Of a stretch of DNA of 64,000 nucleotides, positions 42,796-50,936 are shown one piece after another. The notes beneath the pieces are model-generated. The model did no database searches. It was not told the origin of the DNA and saw only the letters and a list, made by a program, of their open reading frames with translations. The stretch covers positions 1,830,501 to 1,894,500 of the forward strand of contig NZ_JARUBO010000005.1 of NCBI RefSeq assembly GCF_029626235.1, read 5' to 3'. The stretch comes from Micromonospora sp. WMMD1120 (GTDB taxonomy: Bacteria; Actinomycetota; Actinomycetes; Mycobacteriales; Micromonosporaceae). The first letter of the stretch is position 1. Every line of letters begins with the position of its first letter. The translations under genes were made by a program, and so were the position numbers.

Positions 42796-43683
42796 ATGAC
42801 GACCTACGGACCATCGGGTCCCGATCATCCGGACGACCCGTACCAGCGCCCGCCCACCGGGCCCGACGGCTCACCGGCGGTCGACCCCACAGTGCCCCAG
42901 TGGAGTACGCCGCCACCCGCGGACGATCCGACCCGGCAGCAGTGGGGGCCACCACCCGCCGGGGCGGAGCCGCCGACAGCACCGATGTGGGCCCCACCGC
43001 CCACGTCGGGTCCGGGCTACCCACCGCCGGCGGCCGATTCGGGCCCACCGCCGCCCACCTCGGGTGCGGGCTACCCGCCACCCGTCTCGGGTCCCGGCTA
43101 CCCGCCGCCCGGGCCGTTCCCGCCGGCCGGGCCGATGCCGGGTCAGCCCGCCGGATTGGTGCCGGGTCAGCCCGCCGGGCCGATGCCGGGTCAGCCGGCC
43201 GGTCCCTGGGGTCAGCCGGCTCCCGGCTACCCGATGCCGCCGGCGGTTCCGGCGAAGAAGACGGGCGGCAAGGTCGCCCTCATCATCGCGCTGGTGGTGC
43301 TGCTCGTGCTGTGTCCCTGCCTCGGGCTGGCCGGTTGGGCGGTCTGGCGGGTCGCGGACGCCGCGAACGAGGTCGATCCCACGCCAACTCTCAGCGCGCC
43401 GGTGTTTCCGCCCGCCCTGCCCGACGACCCACCGACGCCGGCCGCGCCCACCCCGGACGAGGAGTTCGCCCGGGGTGACTGCGTGGTGAACGACGGCAGC
43501 GACGACGACGCCGCGTTGCGCAAGGTGCCGTGCGGCCCGAACACCTATCAGGTGCTGCTGCGGATTCCGGCCACCACCGACGGGGACCGCTGCGAGACAC
43601 TCGCGCCGCAGGCGACCGCGAACTACGTGCACGACAACTCGATCGACCTGTTCGACTACGTGCTCTGCCTGAAGAAGCGGTAG
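42796..43683 (+). CDS. Pro-rich membrane-anchored protein, LppU-like (paralogue 2)
   Basis: A 295-residue protein of the same plan: long Pro/Gly-rich N-terminus (about 1-155) with PGYPPP and PGQPAGPM repeats, a helix (VALIIALVVLLVLCPCLGLA, about 160-180) and a Cys-containing domain (RGDCVVNDGS, RKVPCGPNTYQVLLRI, DGDRCETLAP and DYVLCLKKR). It starts at ATG 42796, 22 bases after paralogue 1, so they are surely one operon. A strong 20-bp hairpin follows. Confidence 0.75.
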   Translation: MTTYGPSGPDHPDDPYQRPPTGPDGSPAVDPTVPQWSTPPPADDPTRQQWGPPPAGAEPPTAPMWAPPPTSGPGYPPPAADSGPPPPTSGAGYPPPVSGPGYPPPGPFPPAGPMPGQPAGLVPGQPAGPMPGQPAGPWGQPAPGYPMPPAVPAKKTGGKVALIIALVVLLVLCPCLGLAGWAVWRVADAANEVDPTPTLSAPVFPPALPDDPPTPAAPTPDEEFARGDCVVNDGSDDDAALRKVPCGPNTYQVLLRIPATTDGDRCETLAPQATANYVHDNSIDLFDYVLCLKKR

Positions 43684-43692
43684 CGCGATTGC

Positions 43693-43738
43693 CGAAACTA
43701 GGGCTGTCTAGCATCCACGCTAGACAGCCCTAGTTTCG
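43693..43738. terminator. 20-bp perfect hairpin after the paralogue pair
   Basis: The arms at 43693-43712 and 43719-43738 are exact complements (20 bp) around a 6-base loop; the left arm begins CGAAACTAGGG and ends TGTCTAGC. It lies nine bases after a stop codon, so termination is the simplest role. The TGTCTAGC end recurs in the palindrome ahead of the next gene. Confidence 0.7.
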
Positions 43739-43779
43739 TGTCGACAGCCCCGACACGCCGGTAGCCGCATCTATCCATG

Positions 43780-43797
43780 TCTAGCTGCGCAGCTAGA
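43780..43797. promoter_or_regulatory. 18-bp palindrome at the probable promoter of the ATPase gene
   Basis: TCTAGCTGCGCAGCTAGA is a perfect palindrome at 43780-43797. A GATACT -10-like box stands at about 43804-43809, so the palindrome would cover the -35 region. The GTG start at 43819 is then about ten bases after the -10, which fits a leaderless mRNA. A repressor or autoregulator probably binds here. Confidence 0.6.
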
Positions 43798-43818
43798 TGG
43801 CCCGATACTCTGCGATGC

Positions 43819-45060
43819 GTGGATCCGGTCCGCAACCCGTACGCGCCGGGCGCCGGCCAGCGTCCGCCCGAACTCGCCGGGCGGGGGCGGGAGCTGGACG
43901 TCTTCGACATCGTGCTGGAACGCATCGCGCGGGGTCGCCCGGAGCGCAGCCTGATGCTCACCGGGCTCCGTGGGGTCGGCAAGACCGTCCTGCTCAACAC
44001 CCTCCGGTCCCAGGCGATCAACCGCCTCTGGGGCACCGGCAAGATCGAGGCGAGACCGGACCAGTCGTTGCGCCGTCCGGTCGCCGCCGCCCTGCACATG
44101 GCGGTCCGGGAGCTGGCTCCCCGACACCGCGCACCCGACCGGATCGACGCCTTCCTCGGCGTACTCAAGGCGTTCGCCCAGCGCTCCGCCCCCACCGGCC
44201 GGGCCGGCGCCGCACCCAAGCTCCGCGACCGGTGGCAGCCCGGCATCGACGTGCCGGCGGCCAGCGGCCGAGCGGACTCCGGGGACATCGAGATCGACCT
44301 TGTCGAGCTGTTCAGCGACGCCGCCGCGGTGGCGAGCGACGTCGGCACCGGCATCGCCGTCTTCATCGACGAGATGCAGGACCTCGGCCCGGAGGACGTG
44401 TCGGCGCTCTGTGCCGCCTGCCACGAGCTGTCCCAGCTCGGCGCGCCGCTGATCGTCGTCGGCGCCGGCCTGCCGCACCTGCCGGCCGTGCTCAGCGCCG
44501 CCAAGTCGTACTCCGAGCGGTTGTTCCGCTACCAGCGCATCGACCGGCTCGACCGGATCGCCGCCGACCACGCGCTCTGCGCGCCCGCCGAGCGCGAGGA
44601 GGTCGAGTACGAGCAGAAGGCCCTCGACCTGCTCTACGAGAAGTCCGGCGGCTACCCCTACTTCGTCCAGGCGTACGGGAAGGCGACCTGGGACCACGCG
44701 CCGCGCTCGCCGATCACCGCAGCCGACGTGCGGGTCGCCGCGCCCGAGGCGGAGGCCGAGCTGGCGGTCGGGTTCTTCGGGTCGCGGTTCGAACGGGCCA
44801 CTCCGGCCGAACGCGAGTACATGCGGGCGATGGCGACGCTGTCAGCGGTCGAGGGCGAGCCCGGCACCGTGGTTCGCGACGACATGGACGCGGCGGTGCC
44901 CACAGCGGAGATCGCCCGCGCTCTGGGCCGCAAGCCCGCGAGTCTCTCCCCGGCCCGGGACGCGTTGATCAAGAAGGGCTTGATCTATTCCGGTGAACGG
45001 GGCACCGTCGCCTTCACGGTCCCGCACTTCGGGCGGTATTTGCGGACTCAGCCGGCCTGA
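43819..45060 (+). CDS. AAA-type (P-loop) ATPase, STAND-like
   Basis: A 413-residue protein: NPYAPGAGQRPPELAGRGRE, Walker A LTGLRGVGKTVLLN (about 45-58), Walker B IAVFIDEMQDL, a sensor-like IVVGAGLPHLP segment and YEKSGGYPYFVQAYGKATW. The C-terminal region (about 325-410) resembles a winged helix (RALGRKPASLSPARDALIKKG). Related lone ATPases are common in actinobacteria; one suggestion is a defence or stress role, but function is unknown. GTG 43819 follows no ribosome site and probably sits at the 5' end of the transcript. Confidence 0.82.
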   Translation: MDPVRNPYAPGAGQRPPELAGRGRELDVFDIVLERIARGRPERSLMLTGLRGVGKTVLLNTLRSQAINRLWGTGKIEARPDQSLRRPVAAALHMAVRELAPRHRAPDRIDAFLGVLKAFAQRSAPTGRAGAAPKLRDRWQPGIDVPAASGRADSGDIEIDLVELFSDAAAVASDVGTGIAVFIDEMQDLGPEDVSALCAACHELSQLGAPLIVVGAGLPHLPAVLSAAKSYSERLFRYQRIDRLDRIAADHALCAPAEREEVEYEQKALDLLYEKSGGYPYFVQAYGKATWDHAPRSPITAADVRVAAPEAEAELAVGFFGSRFERATPAEREYMRAMATLSAVEGEPGTVVRDDMDAAVPTAEIARALGRKPASLSPARDALIKKGLIYSGERGTVAFTVPHFGRYLRTQPA

Positions 45061-45065
45061 CCGTC

Positions 45066-45614
45066 TCAGACCTTCGACCAGGGCGCCGGGAAGAGCACCT
45101 CGCCGCGTGGCGGCGGACCCTCCTCACTGGTCGACGGCGGCAGCACCAACGCCTGCCAGGGCTCGCCGAGGCCGGCCCACGGGCTGCTCAGGCCCAGCTC
45201 CGTCGCGGGGCCGAACCCGAACCGCCGGTAGAAGGCCGGTGCGCCGAGGACGACGACGAGCCGCTCGGTCAGTTCGGTGGCGGCGTCCAGGGCGGCCTGC
45301 ACGACAGCCGTGCCGTGGCCGACCCGCTGTCGGTGCGGTGCGACGGCCACCGGGCCGAGCGCCAGCACGGGCACGTCCGGACCGCGCTCCGGCCGCAGCC
45401 GCACGCGGGTGAGCAGGGCGTACCCGACGATCTCGCCGCCGTACTCGGCGACCATGGCCAGCTCCGGCAGCCAGGCGGGCGTGCCCCGCAGCTCGTCCAC
45501 CAGACTCACCTCCGGCGGCGTCGGCACGTCCGGACGGGCGAAGGCGGCGGCCAGTACGCGGCGGACCGGGCCGGCGTCGGCCGGGTCCTCGGGTCGGAGC
45601 CGCAGCGTCGTCAC
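45066..45614 (-). CDS. GNAT family N-acetyltransferase
   Basis: A 182-residue GNAT fold protein. It has VAEYGGEIVGYALLTRVRL (beta4), LALGPVAVAPHRQRVGHGTA with the acetyl-CoA pyrophosphate loop, and VVLGAPAFYRRFGFGPATEL. The last pattern is typical of the YhbS-like group, whose substrates include small amines. GTG 45614 is the start. It converges on the ATPase gene with five bases between stops and no hairpin. Confidence 0.85.
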   Translation of the reverse strand: MTTLRLRPEDPADAGPVRRVLAAAFARPDVPTPPEVSLVDELRGTPAWLPELAMVAEYGGEIVGYALLTRVRLRPERGPDVPVLALGPVAVAPHRQRVGHGTAVVQAALDAATELTERLVVVLGAPAFYRRFGFGPATELGLSSPWAGLGEPWQALVLPPSTSEEGPPPRGEVLFPAPWSKV

Positions 45615-45747
45615 CCGCGCGACGTTACCCGCCACCGCTCGTCCATCCGTGACTGTCGCTCGATTCGGCGTGGCGCACGTGTACACGTACCGATCCGATC
45701 CTGCGGTTGCCCGGGTAGCAAACGCCGCGAAGGGGTATGACTGATCC

Positions 45748-46293
45748 ATGACGCCCGTACGCTCCCTCGCCCGCGCCATGTTGAGCGGCATCTTCGTGGT
45801 GCAGGGATACCGCAACTTCCGCAACCCGGGCCGGCTGACGGCGGCCGCCCAACCGGTGACCGACAAGGTCGCGCCGATGCTGAAGAAGGCGCACCCCAAC
45901 TTCCCCACGGAGACCGAGAAGCTGGTCCGGCTCAACGCGGCGGTGCAGGCCGGCGCGGGCCTGATGCTGGCCACCGGGCGGTTCAGCCGGCCCGCGGCGC
46001 TGGTGCTGGCCGGCACGCTGGTGCCGGTGACCATCGCCGGGCATCCCTTCTGGAACAACGACGACCCGGTCGCCAAGAACAACAACCAGATCCACGCGCT
46101 GAAGAACCTCGGTCTCCTCGGCGGTCTGCTGCTCGCCGCCGCGGACACCGGCGGCAAGCCCGGTCTGCGGTGGCGCGCCGGCCATCGCATCGGCCACTCT
46201 CGACGTTCCATGCAGCGGGCCGTCCGTACCGCCCGACGCGAGGCGCGGATCGCCGTCCGGTCCGCGGCCACCGCACGTCGACTGCCGGGCTGA
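45748..46293 (+). CDS. DoxX-like membrane protein
   Basis: A 181-residue protein with about four helices and DoxX family features: SLARAMLSGIFVVQGYRNFR, RLNAAVQAGAGLMLATGRF and FWNNDDPVAKNNNQIHALKN. It ends in a very basic Arg/Ala-rich tail. DoxX proteins in mycobacteria associate with superoxide dismutase and a thiol reductase; no such gene is next to it. ATG 45748 is the start. Confidence 0.83.
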   Translation: MTPVRSLARAMLSGIFVVQGYRNFRNPGRLTAAAQPVTDKVAPMLKKAHPNFPTETEKLVRLNAAVQAGAGLMLATGRFSRPAALVLAGTLVPVTIAGHPFWNNDDPVAKNNNQIHALKNLGLLGGLLLAAADTGGKPGLRWRAGHRIGHSRRSMQRAVRTARREARIAVRSAATARRLPG

Positions 46294-46508
46294 CCTGCGT
46301 CAATGCAATCCTGTCTCATCCCTCACCCCCGCTAAGGCCACGAATTACCTGAACCACCCGGTAGGCGTTAACGCGGTGGAAATGTCAAAAACATGTGTGG
46401 GATCGGACACGGTCGCATAACGCGGGAGGCACTGACGTGAGGCGCCGTTCTAGGCTCCGTGCAGGACCTGGACGGGTAGGACGACCTTGGTACGGGGGTG
46501 GCCACGCC

Positions 46509-47954
46509 ATGCCGACGGCTGTCGGTAGACGGGCGGACCGCCTCGCCCCAATCCAGCGTGTGACGCGTGGGATCGATCGCAGGAACGTCGTACGGGGCGC
46601 CATCGTGGCCGCCGTCGCTTACGCCGCATGGCTCGCCATCGGCACCTTCGGGCGGCCGTACAACTTCTTCGACATGAAGATCTACCACGGTGCGGTGGTG
46701 TGGTGGGCGAGCGGTCACGAGCTCTACGAGTTCATCGCGCCCGGAACCACACTCGGGTTCACCTATCCGCCCTTCGCCGGGCTGGTCATGCTGCCGATGG
46801 CACAGCTCCCGGTCGGTCTGGCCGGCCTGGCGAACGTCGTCGCCAGCATCGCCGCGTTGGCGCTGGTGCTGGCCGGGCTGCTGCGCCCCATCGTGGACCG
46901 GCTGGGCTGGCCGCTGTGGTTCACAGTGGCCGTGGCGGTGCCGCTCGCGGTCGCGATCGAGCCGGGCCGGGAGACCCTCGGCTACGGCCAGGTCAACCTG
47001 CTGCTGTTCGCCCTGATCATGGCGGACCTGATCGGCCTGCGGTGGCGCTCCCGCCGGGGCACCCACTACGTCGCGACCGACGGGCCGCTGCTCCGCTTCG
47101 TCTACGGCGGGGCGTGGGCCGGCGCCGGCATCGGCCTGGCCACCGCGATAAAGCTGACCCCGGCGCTGTTCATCGTCTACCTGCTGATCACCCGTCAGTG
47201 GCGGGTGGCGGCCACGGCGATCGGCACCGCGATCGGCGTGACGGTGGCGTCCTTCGTGATCGTCGGCGACGAGTCACGCACCTACTTCGGCAGCGTGCTC
47301 TGGCAGACCGAACGGGTCGGCGCGGCGGACATGACGCCCAACCAGTCGCTCGCCGGACTGCTCGCCCGGCTGTACGACTCGATCGAGACCCCGGGCCTGC
47401 TCTGGCTCGCCTTCTCGGTGCTGATGCTGGCGCTGGGCCTGTCCCGGGCGGCCAGTTCCCGCGCCGACGGTGACGAGTTGACCGCGTTCACCCTCGTCGG
47501 TCTGACCGCGAACGTGATCAGCCCGATCTCCTGGACGCATCACCTGGTCTGGGTGATCCCGGCGATCATCGTGCTGGCCGACGCCGCCGTACGCCGCCGG
47601 GAGGCGAGCCGGGGGTTGCCGCAACGCAACGGCCAGGGCGCCGGGTTCGGTGGGCTGTCCGGGGTGAACGGGCTCCGCCCGCCGATCTGGTATCCCACGT
47701 TGACCGGGCTGCGGCACGGCGTCGCCGCGATCGGGCTCTATCTGCTCTTCCTGATCTCGCCGATCTGGCCGTACGAGCACCAACTGCCGGAGATGTCGCA
47801 CTACCAGGACGGCCTCTTCGGCGCGCTGATGGAGAACTCGCTGGCTCTCGCGCTGATCGTGCTCGTCGCCGCGTTGCCCTGGCGTCCGGGAGCGGAGCCG
47901 GCCTTCTACGGCGATCGGCTCGCCCGGACCGTGGTGGTCAACGGCCAACGCTGA
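46509..47954 (+). CDS. GT87-like polyprenol-dependent glycosyltransferase
   Basis: A 481-residue GT-C membrane protein with about ten helices. FGRPYNFFDMKIYHGAVVWW carries the early Asp expected of the catalytic site; TYPPFAGLVMLP, NQSLAGLLARLYD and ISWTHHLVWVIP are typical of alpha-1,2-mannosyltransferases of the GT87 (DUF2029) family, which build lipid-linked mannans outside the membrane. ATG 46509 is chosen by family fit; GTG 46437 has a better ribosome site (GGGAGG) and could add 24 residues. It converges on moaE with four bases between stops. Confidence 0.83.
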   Translation: MPTAVGRRADRLAPIQRVTRGIDRRNVVRGAIVAAVAYAAWLAIGTFGRPYNFFDMKIYHGAVVWWASGHELYEFIAPGTTLGFTYPPFAGLVMLPMAQLPVGLAGLANVVASIAALALVLAGLLRPIVDRLGWPLWFTVAVAVPLAVAIEPGRETLGYGQVNLLLFALIMADLIGLRWRSRRGTHYVATDGPLLRFVYGGAWAGAGIGLATAIKLTPALFIVYLLITRQWRVAATAIGTAIGVTVASFVIVGDESRTYFGSVLWQTERVGAADMTPNQSLAGLLARLYDSIETPGLLWLAFSVLMLALGLSRAASSRADGDELTAFTLVGLTANVISPISWTHHLVWVIPAIIVLADAAVRRREASRGLPQRNGQGAGFGGLSGVNGLRPPIWYPTLTGLRHGVAAIGLYLLFLISPIWPYEHQLPEMSHYQDGLFGALMENSLALALIVLVAALPWRPGAEPAFYGDRLARTVVVNGQR

Positions 47955-47958
47955 ACGG

Positions 47959-48387
47959 TCAGGGGCAGTTGACCCACTCCTCGGTGCCGTCGGTGAAGAC
48001 CTGCCGCTTCCAGATCGGCAGGCGGGCCTTGACCTCGTCGACCAGCCGGGCGCAGGCCGCGAAGGCCGCCGCCCGGTGGGCGGTGCTCACCGCGGCCACC
48101 AGGGCGACGTCACCGATCGCCAGCGCGCCGACCCGGTGCGAGACCGCCACCGCGTAGACGTCCGGGTCCGCGGCGATCTCGGCGGCGACCTCGCGGAGCA
48201 CCTGCGCGGCGCTGGGGTGCCCCTCGTACTCCAGGCTGGTGACCTGGCGGCCGTGGTCGTGGTCGCGGACCACGCCCTGGAAGGAGACCACCGCGCCGGC
48301 CCGGCGGTCGGCGACCGCGGCCTCGTGCGTGGCGAGATCCAGTGGCTGGTCGGTGACCTCGCCGAAGGTGATCGCTGGTGCGGTCAC
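47959..48387 (-). CDS. moaE: molybdopterin synthase large subunit
   Basis: A 142-residue protein: AGAVVSFQGVVRDHDHGRQV, LEYEGHPSAAQV, VAVSHRVGALAIGDVALVAAVS and DEVKARLPIWKRQVFTDG, the last carrying the active-site Lys residues. MoaE with MoaD-thiocarboxylate converts precursor Z into molybdopterin. GTG 48387 overlaps the moeA stop (GTGA). It is the last gene of the moaC-moaB-moeA-moaE operon. Confidence 0.95.
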   Translation of the reverse strand: MTAPAITFGEVTDQPLDLATHEAAVADRRAGAVVSFQGVVRDHDHGRQVTSLEYEGHPSAAQVLREVAAEIAADPDVYAVAVSHRVGALAIGDVALVAAVSTAHRAAAFAACARLVDEVKARLPIWKRQVFTDGTEEWVNCP

Positions 48388-49640
48388 GACACACGCTCCC
48401 CGGGAAACAGTGGCAGCGGCACGAACGGCACCCGGTCTCCCGCAGCGCCGCTGGTGCCGGGTCGGATGACGGCGAAGCCGTCCGCGCCGGCCAGGCCGCG
48501 CAGCATGGCTGAGCCGACGTGTCGGACCGGCCGGGCGACGCCCGCGACGCGGTCCAGCCGCACCAGCGCCAGGTGGGTGTGGTCGCCGCGACCGGGCACC
48601 GCCTCGGCCAGCGTGGTGTGCGGCAGCACCGGCATGGCGCGGCCCTGGAGGCCGGCGAGCAGGGGAGCGACGAGCGAGACCAGTGCGACGATGGCGGACT
48701 GCGGGTTGCCCGGCAACCCGGCCACGAACCGGACCCGCCCGTCGTGGTCGGTCAGCCGGGCCAGCAGCATCGGAAAGCCCGGCCGGACCGCCACCGTGTT
48801 GACCACGTAGTCGGCGCCGAGCGCCTCCAGCGTCGGGTGCAGGTGGTCGACCGGACCGTTCATCGTGCCGCCGGTCGTGCAGACCAGATCGGCGGTGCCG
48901 AGCGCCGCGCGCACGGCCGCCACGTGCGCGGGCAGCGTGTCGGCCACCGGGCCGACCACGTCGGACGGACGGACCTGGCAACCGTAGCGTCGCAGCCACC
49001 CGGGCACCGCCGGGCCCAGCGCGTCCCGGACGCGGCCGGCCGCCGGCGGACCCGACGTCAGCAGCTCGTCGCCGAAGACCAACAGCGCGGCCCGCGGCAC
49101 CCGCCGGACCCGCAGCGTGTCATGCCCGCACGAGGCCGCCAGCCCGATCACCGCCGGGTCGACAGGCGTGCCGGCCGGCAGCAGCTCCTCACCCGCGGAC
49201 GCCTCCTCGCCGGGCTCGCGCCACTCCGGCGCCTCCCGGGGCACGCCGCTGACCAGGCCGTCGACTGTCGTCGACTCCTCCACCCGCAGGACGGCAGTGG
49301 CTCCCTGGGGCACCATCGCACCGGTCGCGATCTCGACGGTCGTGCCGTCCTCGGTCAGCGGAGCGGGCGTGCTGCCCGCCAGCACCCGGCCGACGACGCG
49401 CCACGGGCCACTGCCGCGCACCGCCCAGCCGTCCACGCTGGAGGTCGGAAAGGCGGGCAGGTCGGTGCGGGGGGTCAGCGGCTCGGCCAGGGTCGACCCG
49501 TCGGCGTCGGCCAGCGATCGGACGACTGCGGGCAGCGCGGCGGCCAGACCGACCGCGTAGACCCGCGCCCGCGCCTCCTCCCACCCGGCCGGGGGCGGTG
49601 CGCTGACCCGATCCGCCGTGGGTGCGGTTTCCGTGCTCAC
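48384..49640 (-). CDS. moeA: molybdopterin molybdotransferase
   Basis: A 418-residue MoeA: DLPAFPTSSVDGWAVRGSGP at the start of the family core, EIATGAMVPQGATAVLRVEE, LLVFGDELLTSG, TTGGTMNGPVDHLHPTLEAL (substrate-binding) and FVAGLPGNPQSAIVALVSLV. It inserts molybdate into adenylated molybdopterin. ATG 49640 is the start; moaE overlaps its stop. It follows moaB after an 84-base gap, still on the same strand. Confidence 0.95.
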   Translation of the reverse strand: MSTETAPTADRVSAPPPAGWEEARARVYAVGLAAALPAVVRSLADADGSTLAEPLTPRTDLPAFPTSSVDGWAVRGSGPWRVVGRVLAGSTPAPLTEDGTTVEIATGAMVPQGATAVLRVEESTTVDGLVSGVPREAPEWREPGEEASAGEELLPAGTPVDPAVIGLAASCGHDTLRVRRVPRAALLVFGDELLTSGPPAAGRVRDALGPAVPGWLRRYGCQVRPSDVVGPVADTLPAHVAAVRAALGTADLVCTTGGTMNGPVDHLHPTLEALGADYVVNTVAVRPGFPMLLARLTDHDGRVRFVAGLPGNPQSAIVALVSLVAPLLAGLQGRAMPVLPHTTLAEAVPGRGDHTHLALVRLDRVAGVARPVRHVGSAMLRGLAGADGFAVIRPGTSGAAGDRVPFVPLPLFPGERVS

Positions 49641-49724
49641 CGACCGAGCCTATCGGCCCGGACCGACACCCGCCGGAACCTGGACGGGCGCGGGCCGTCG
49701 GTGGACCCCGCCGCGCGGTGGTGC

Positions 49725-50195
49725 CTAGTGGTCTCCGCCGCGTAGCTGGTCGACGGTGTGGCCGAGGATGGGACCGAGGACGGCCAGGCCGTCGCGGGCA
49801 CCACCGGTCGAGCCGGGCAGGTTGACCACGAGCATCCGGCCGGCGACGCCGGCCAGGCCCCGGGACAGCACCGAGGTGGGCACCCGGTCCCGACTGTGCG
49901 CGCGGATCGCCTCGGCGATGCCCGGGATCTCGTAGTCCAGCAGACCCCTTGTGACGTCCGGAGTCCGATCCGACGGCGTCACCCCGGTGCCGCCACTGGT
50001 CAGCACCACGTCGACACCGTCGTCGCGGGCGGCCCGCAGCGCCGCGCCGACCGGCTCACCGTCGGGCACCACCACCGGCTCGTCCACCTGGCAGCCCAGC
50101 TCACGTAGACCGGCGACGAGCAGGGGCCCGCTGGTGTCGGCGTAGACACCCGCCGCGGCCCGGTTGGACGCGACGATCACCCGTGCCCGGATCAC
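49725..50195 (-). CDS. moaB: molybdopterin adenylyltransferase-type protein (MoaB/Mog)
   Basis: A 156-residue MoCF_BD fold protein: VIVASNRAAAGVYADTSGPLL, DVVLTSGGTGVTPSDRTPDV and VNLPGSTGGARDGLAVLGPIL, with the GGTG molybdopterin-binding loop. It adenylates molybdopterin before MoeA adds molybdenum. GTG 50195 overlaps the moaC stop codon (GTGA). Whether it is called MoaB or MogA depends on naming custom; the activity expected is the same. Confidence 0.9.
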   Translation of the reverse strand: MIRARVIVASNRAAAGVYADTSGPLLVAGLRELGCQVDEPVVVPDGEPVGAALRAARDDGVDVVLTSGGTGVTPSDRTPDVTRGLLDYEIPGIAEAIRAHSRDRVPTSVLSRGLAGVAGRMLVVNLPGSTGGARDGLAVLGPILGHTVDQLRGGDH

Positions 50196-50683
50196 TGGCG
50201 GTCCTCCGGACGCACCCACTCGCCGGTCTTGCCGCCCTCCTTGCGCAGCACCCGCACGGCCTCGACCGACGCCGCCGGGTCGACCGCCTTGACCATGTCG
50301 ATCAGGGCGAGACCGGCGACGGCGACCGCCGTGAGCGCCTCCATCTCCACCCCCGTCCGGTCCGCCGTGCGGGCGGTGGCGGTGATCTCCACGGTGTCGG
50401 TGGTCAACCGCAGGTCGACGGTGACGCCGTGCAGGGCGATCGGGTGGCAGAGCGGAATCAGATCCGGCGTGCGCTTGGCCCCCATGATGCCGGCCAGCCG
50501 ACCGACCGCCAACGCGTCACCCTTGGGCAACCCGTCGCGGTGCAGCAGGTCGACGACCTCGGGAGTGGTCCGCAGGCGACCGGCGGCGACGGCCAGCCGA
50601 CCGGTCACCGCCTTGGCGGAGACGTCGACCATGCGTGCCGCGCCGGCGCGGTCGACGTGGCTGAGCTGCGCGGGTTCCGTCAC
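50192..50683 (-). CDS. moaC: cyclic pyranopterin monophosphate synthase
   Basis: A 163-residue MoaC: ARMVDVSAKAVTGRLAVAAG, KRTPDLIPLCHPIALHGV with the CHP motif, and ALIDMVKAVDP with the catalytic Asp-Met-x-Lys. It converts 3',8-cyclo-GTP from MoaA to cyclic pyranopterin monophosphate. It is the first gene of the four-gene moa/moe operon. The 253 bases upstream to 50937 must hold its promoter; I see no riboswitch there. Confidence 0.95.
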   Translation of the reverse strand: MTEPAQLSHVDRAGAARMVDVSAKAVTGRLAVAAGRLRTTPEVVDLLHRDGLPKGDALAVGRLAGIMGAKRTPDLIPLCHPIALHGVTVDLRLTTDTVEITATARTADRTGVEMEALTAVAVAGLALIDMVKAVDPAASVEAVRVLRKEGGKTGEWVRPEDRQ

Positions 50684-50936
50684 GGTCGTGAGCCTATCGC
50701 CGGGGTACGACGGCGCTGTGAAGGAGCGGCGTCACGCTGACTGCGCGCCGGGTGCTGACGGCGCACCGTCGGACGCCGCTCCTTCCGCGCCGACCCGTCG
50801 TCGAGGAGACCGGGGGGAAACCTCACAACGGGCGGTCGACGCGGTCCTGCACACCGGCAGAACCTTCCCCGTTCGTCGTTACGCCAGAAGCTATCGGGCG
50901 CCGCGATAAGAAATCGATAAGCGCTGTACGGGCTGG

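Noticed and set aside
50684..50936. Molybdenum-cofactor riboswitch upstream of moaC
   Set aside because: No recognisable core pairing elements were seen; the gap is short and featureless by eye.
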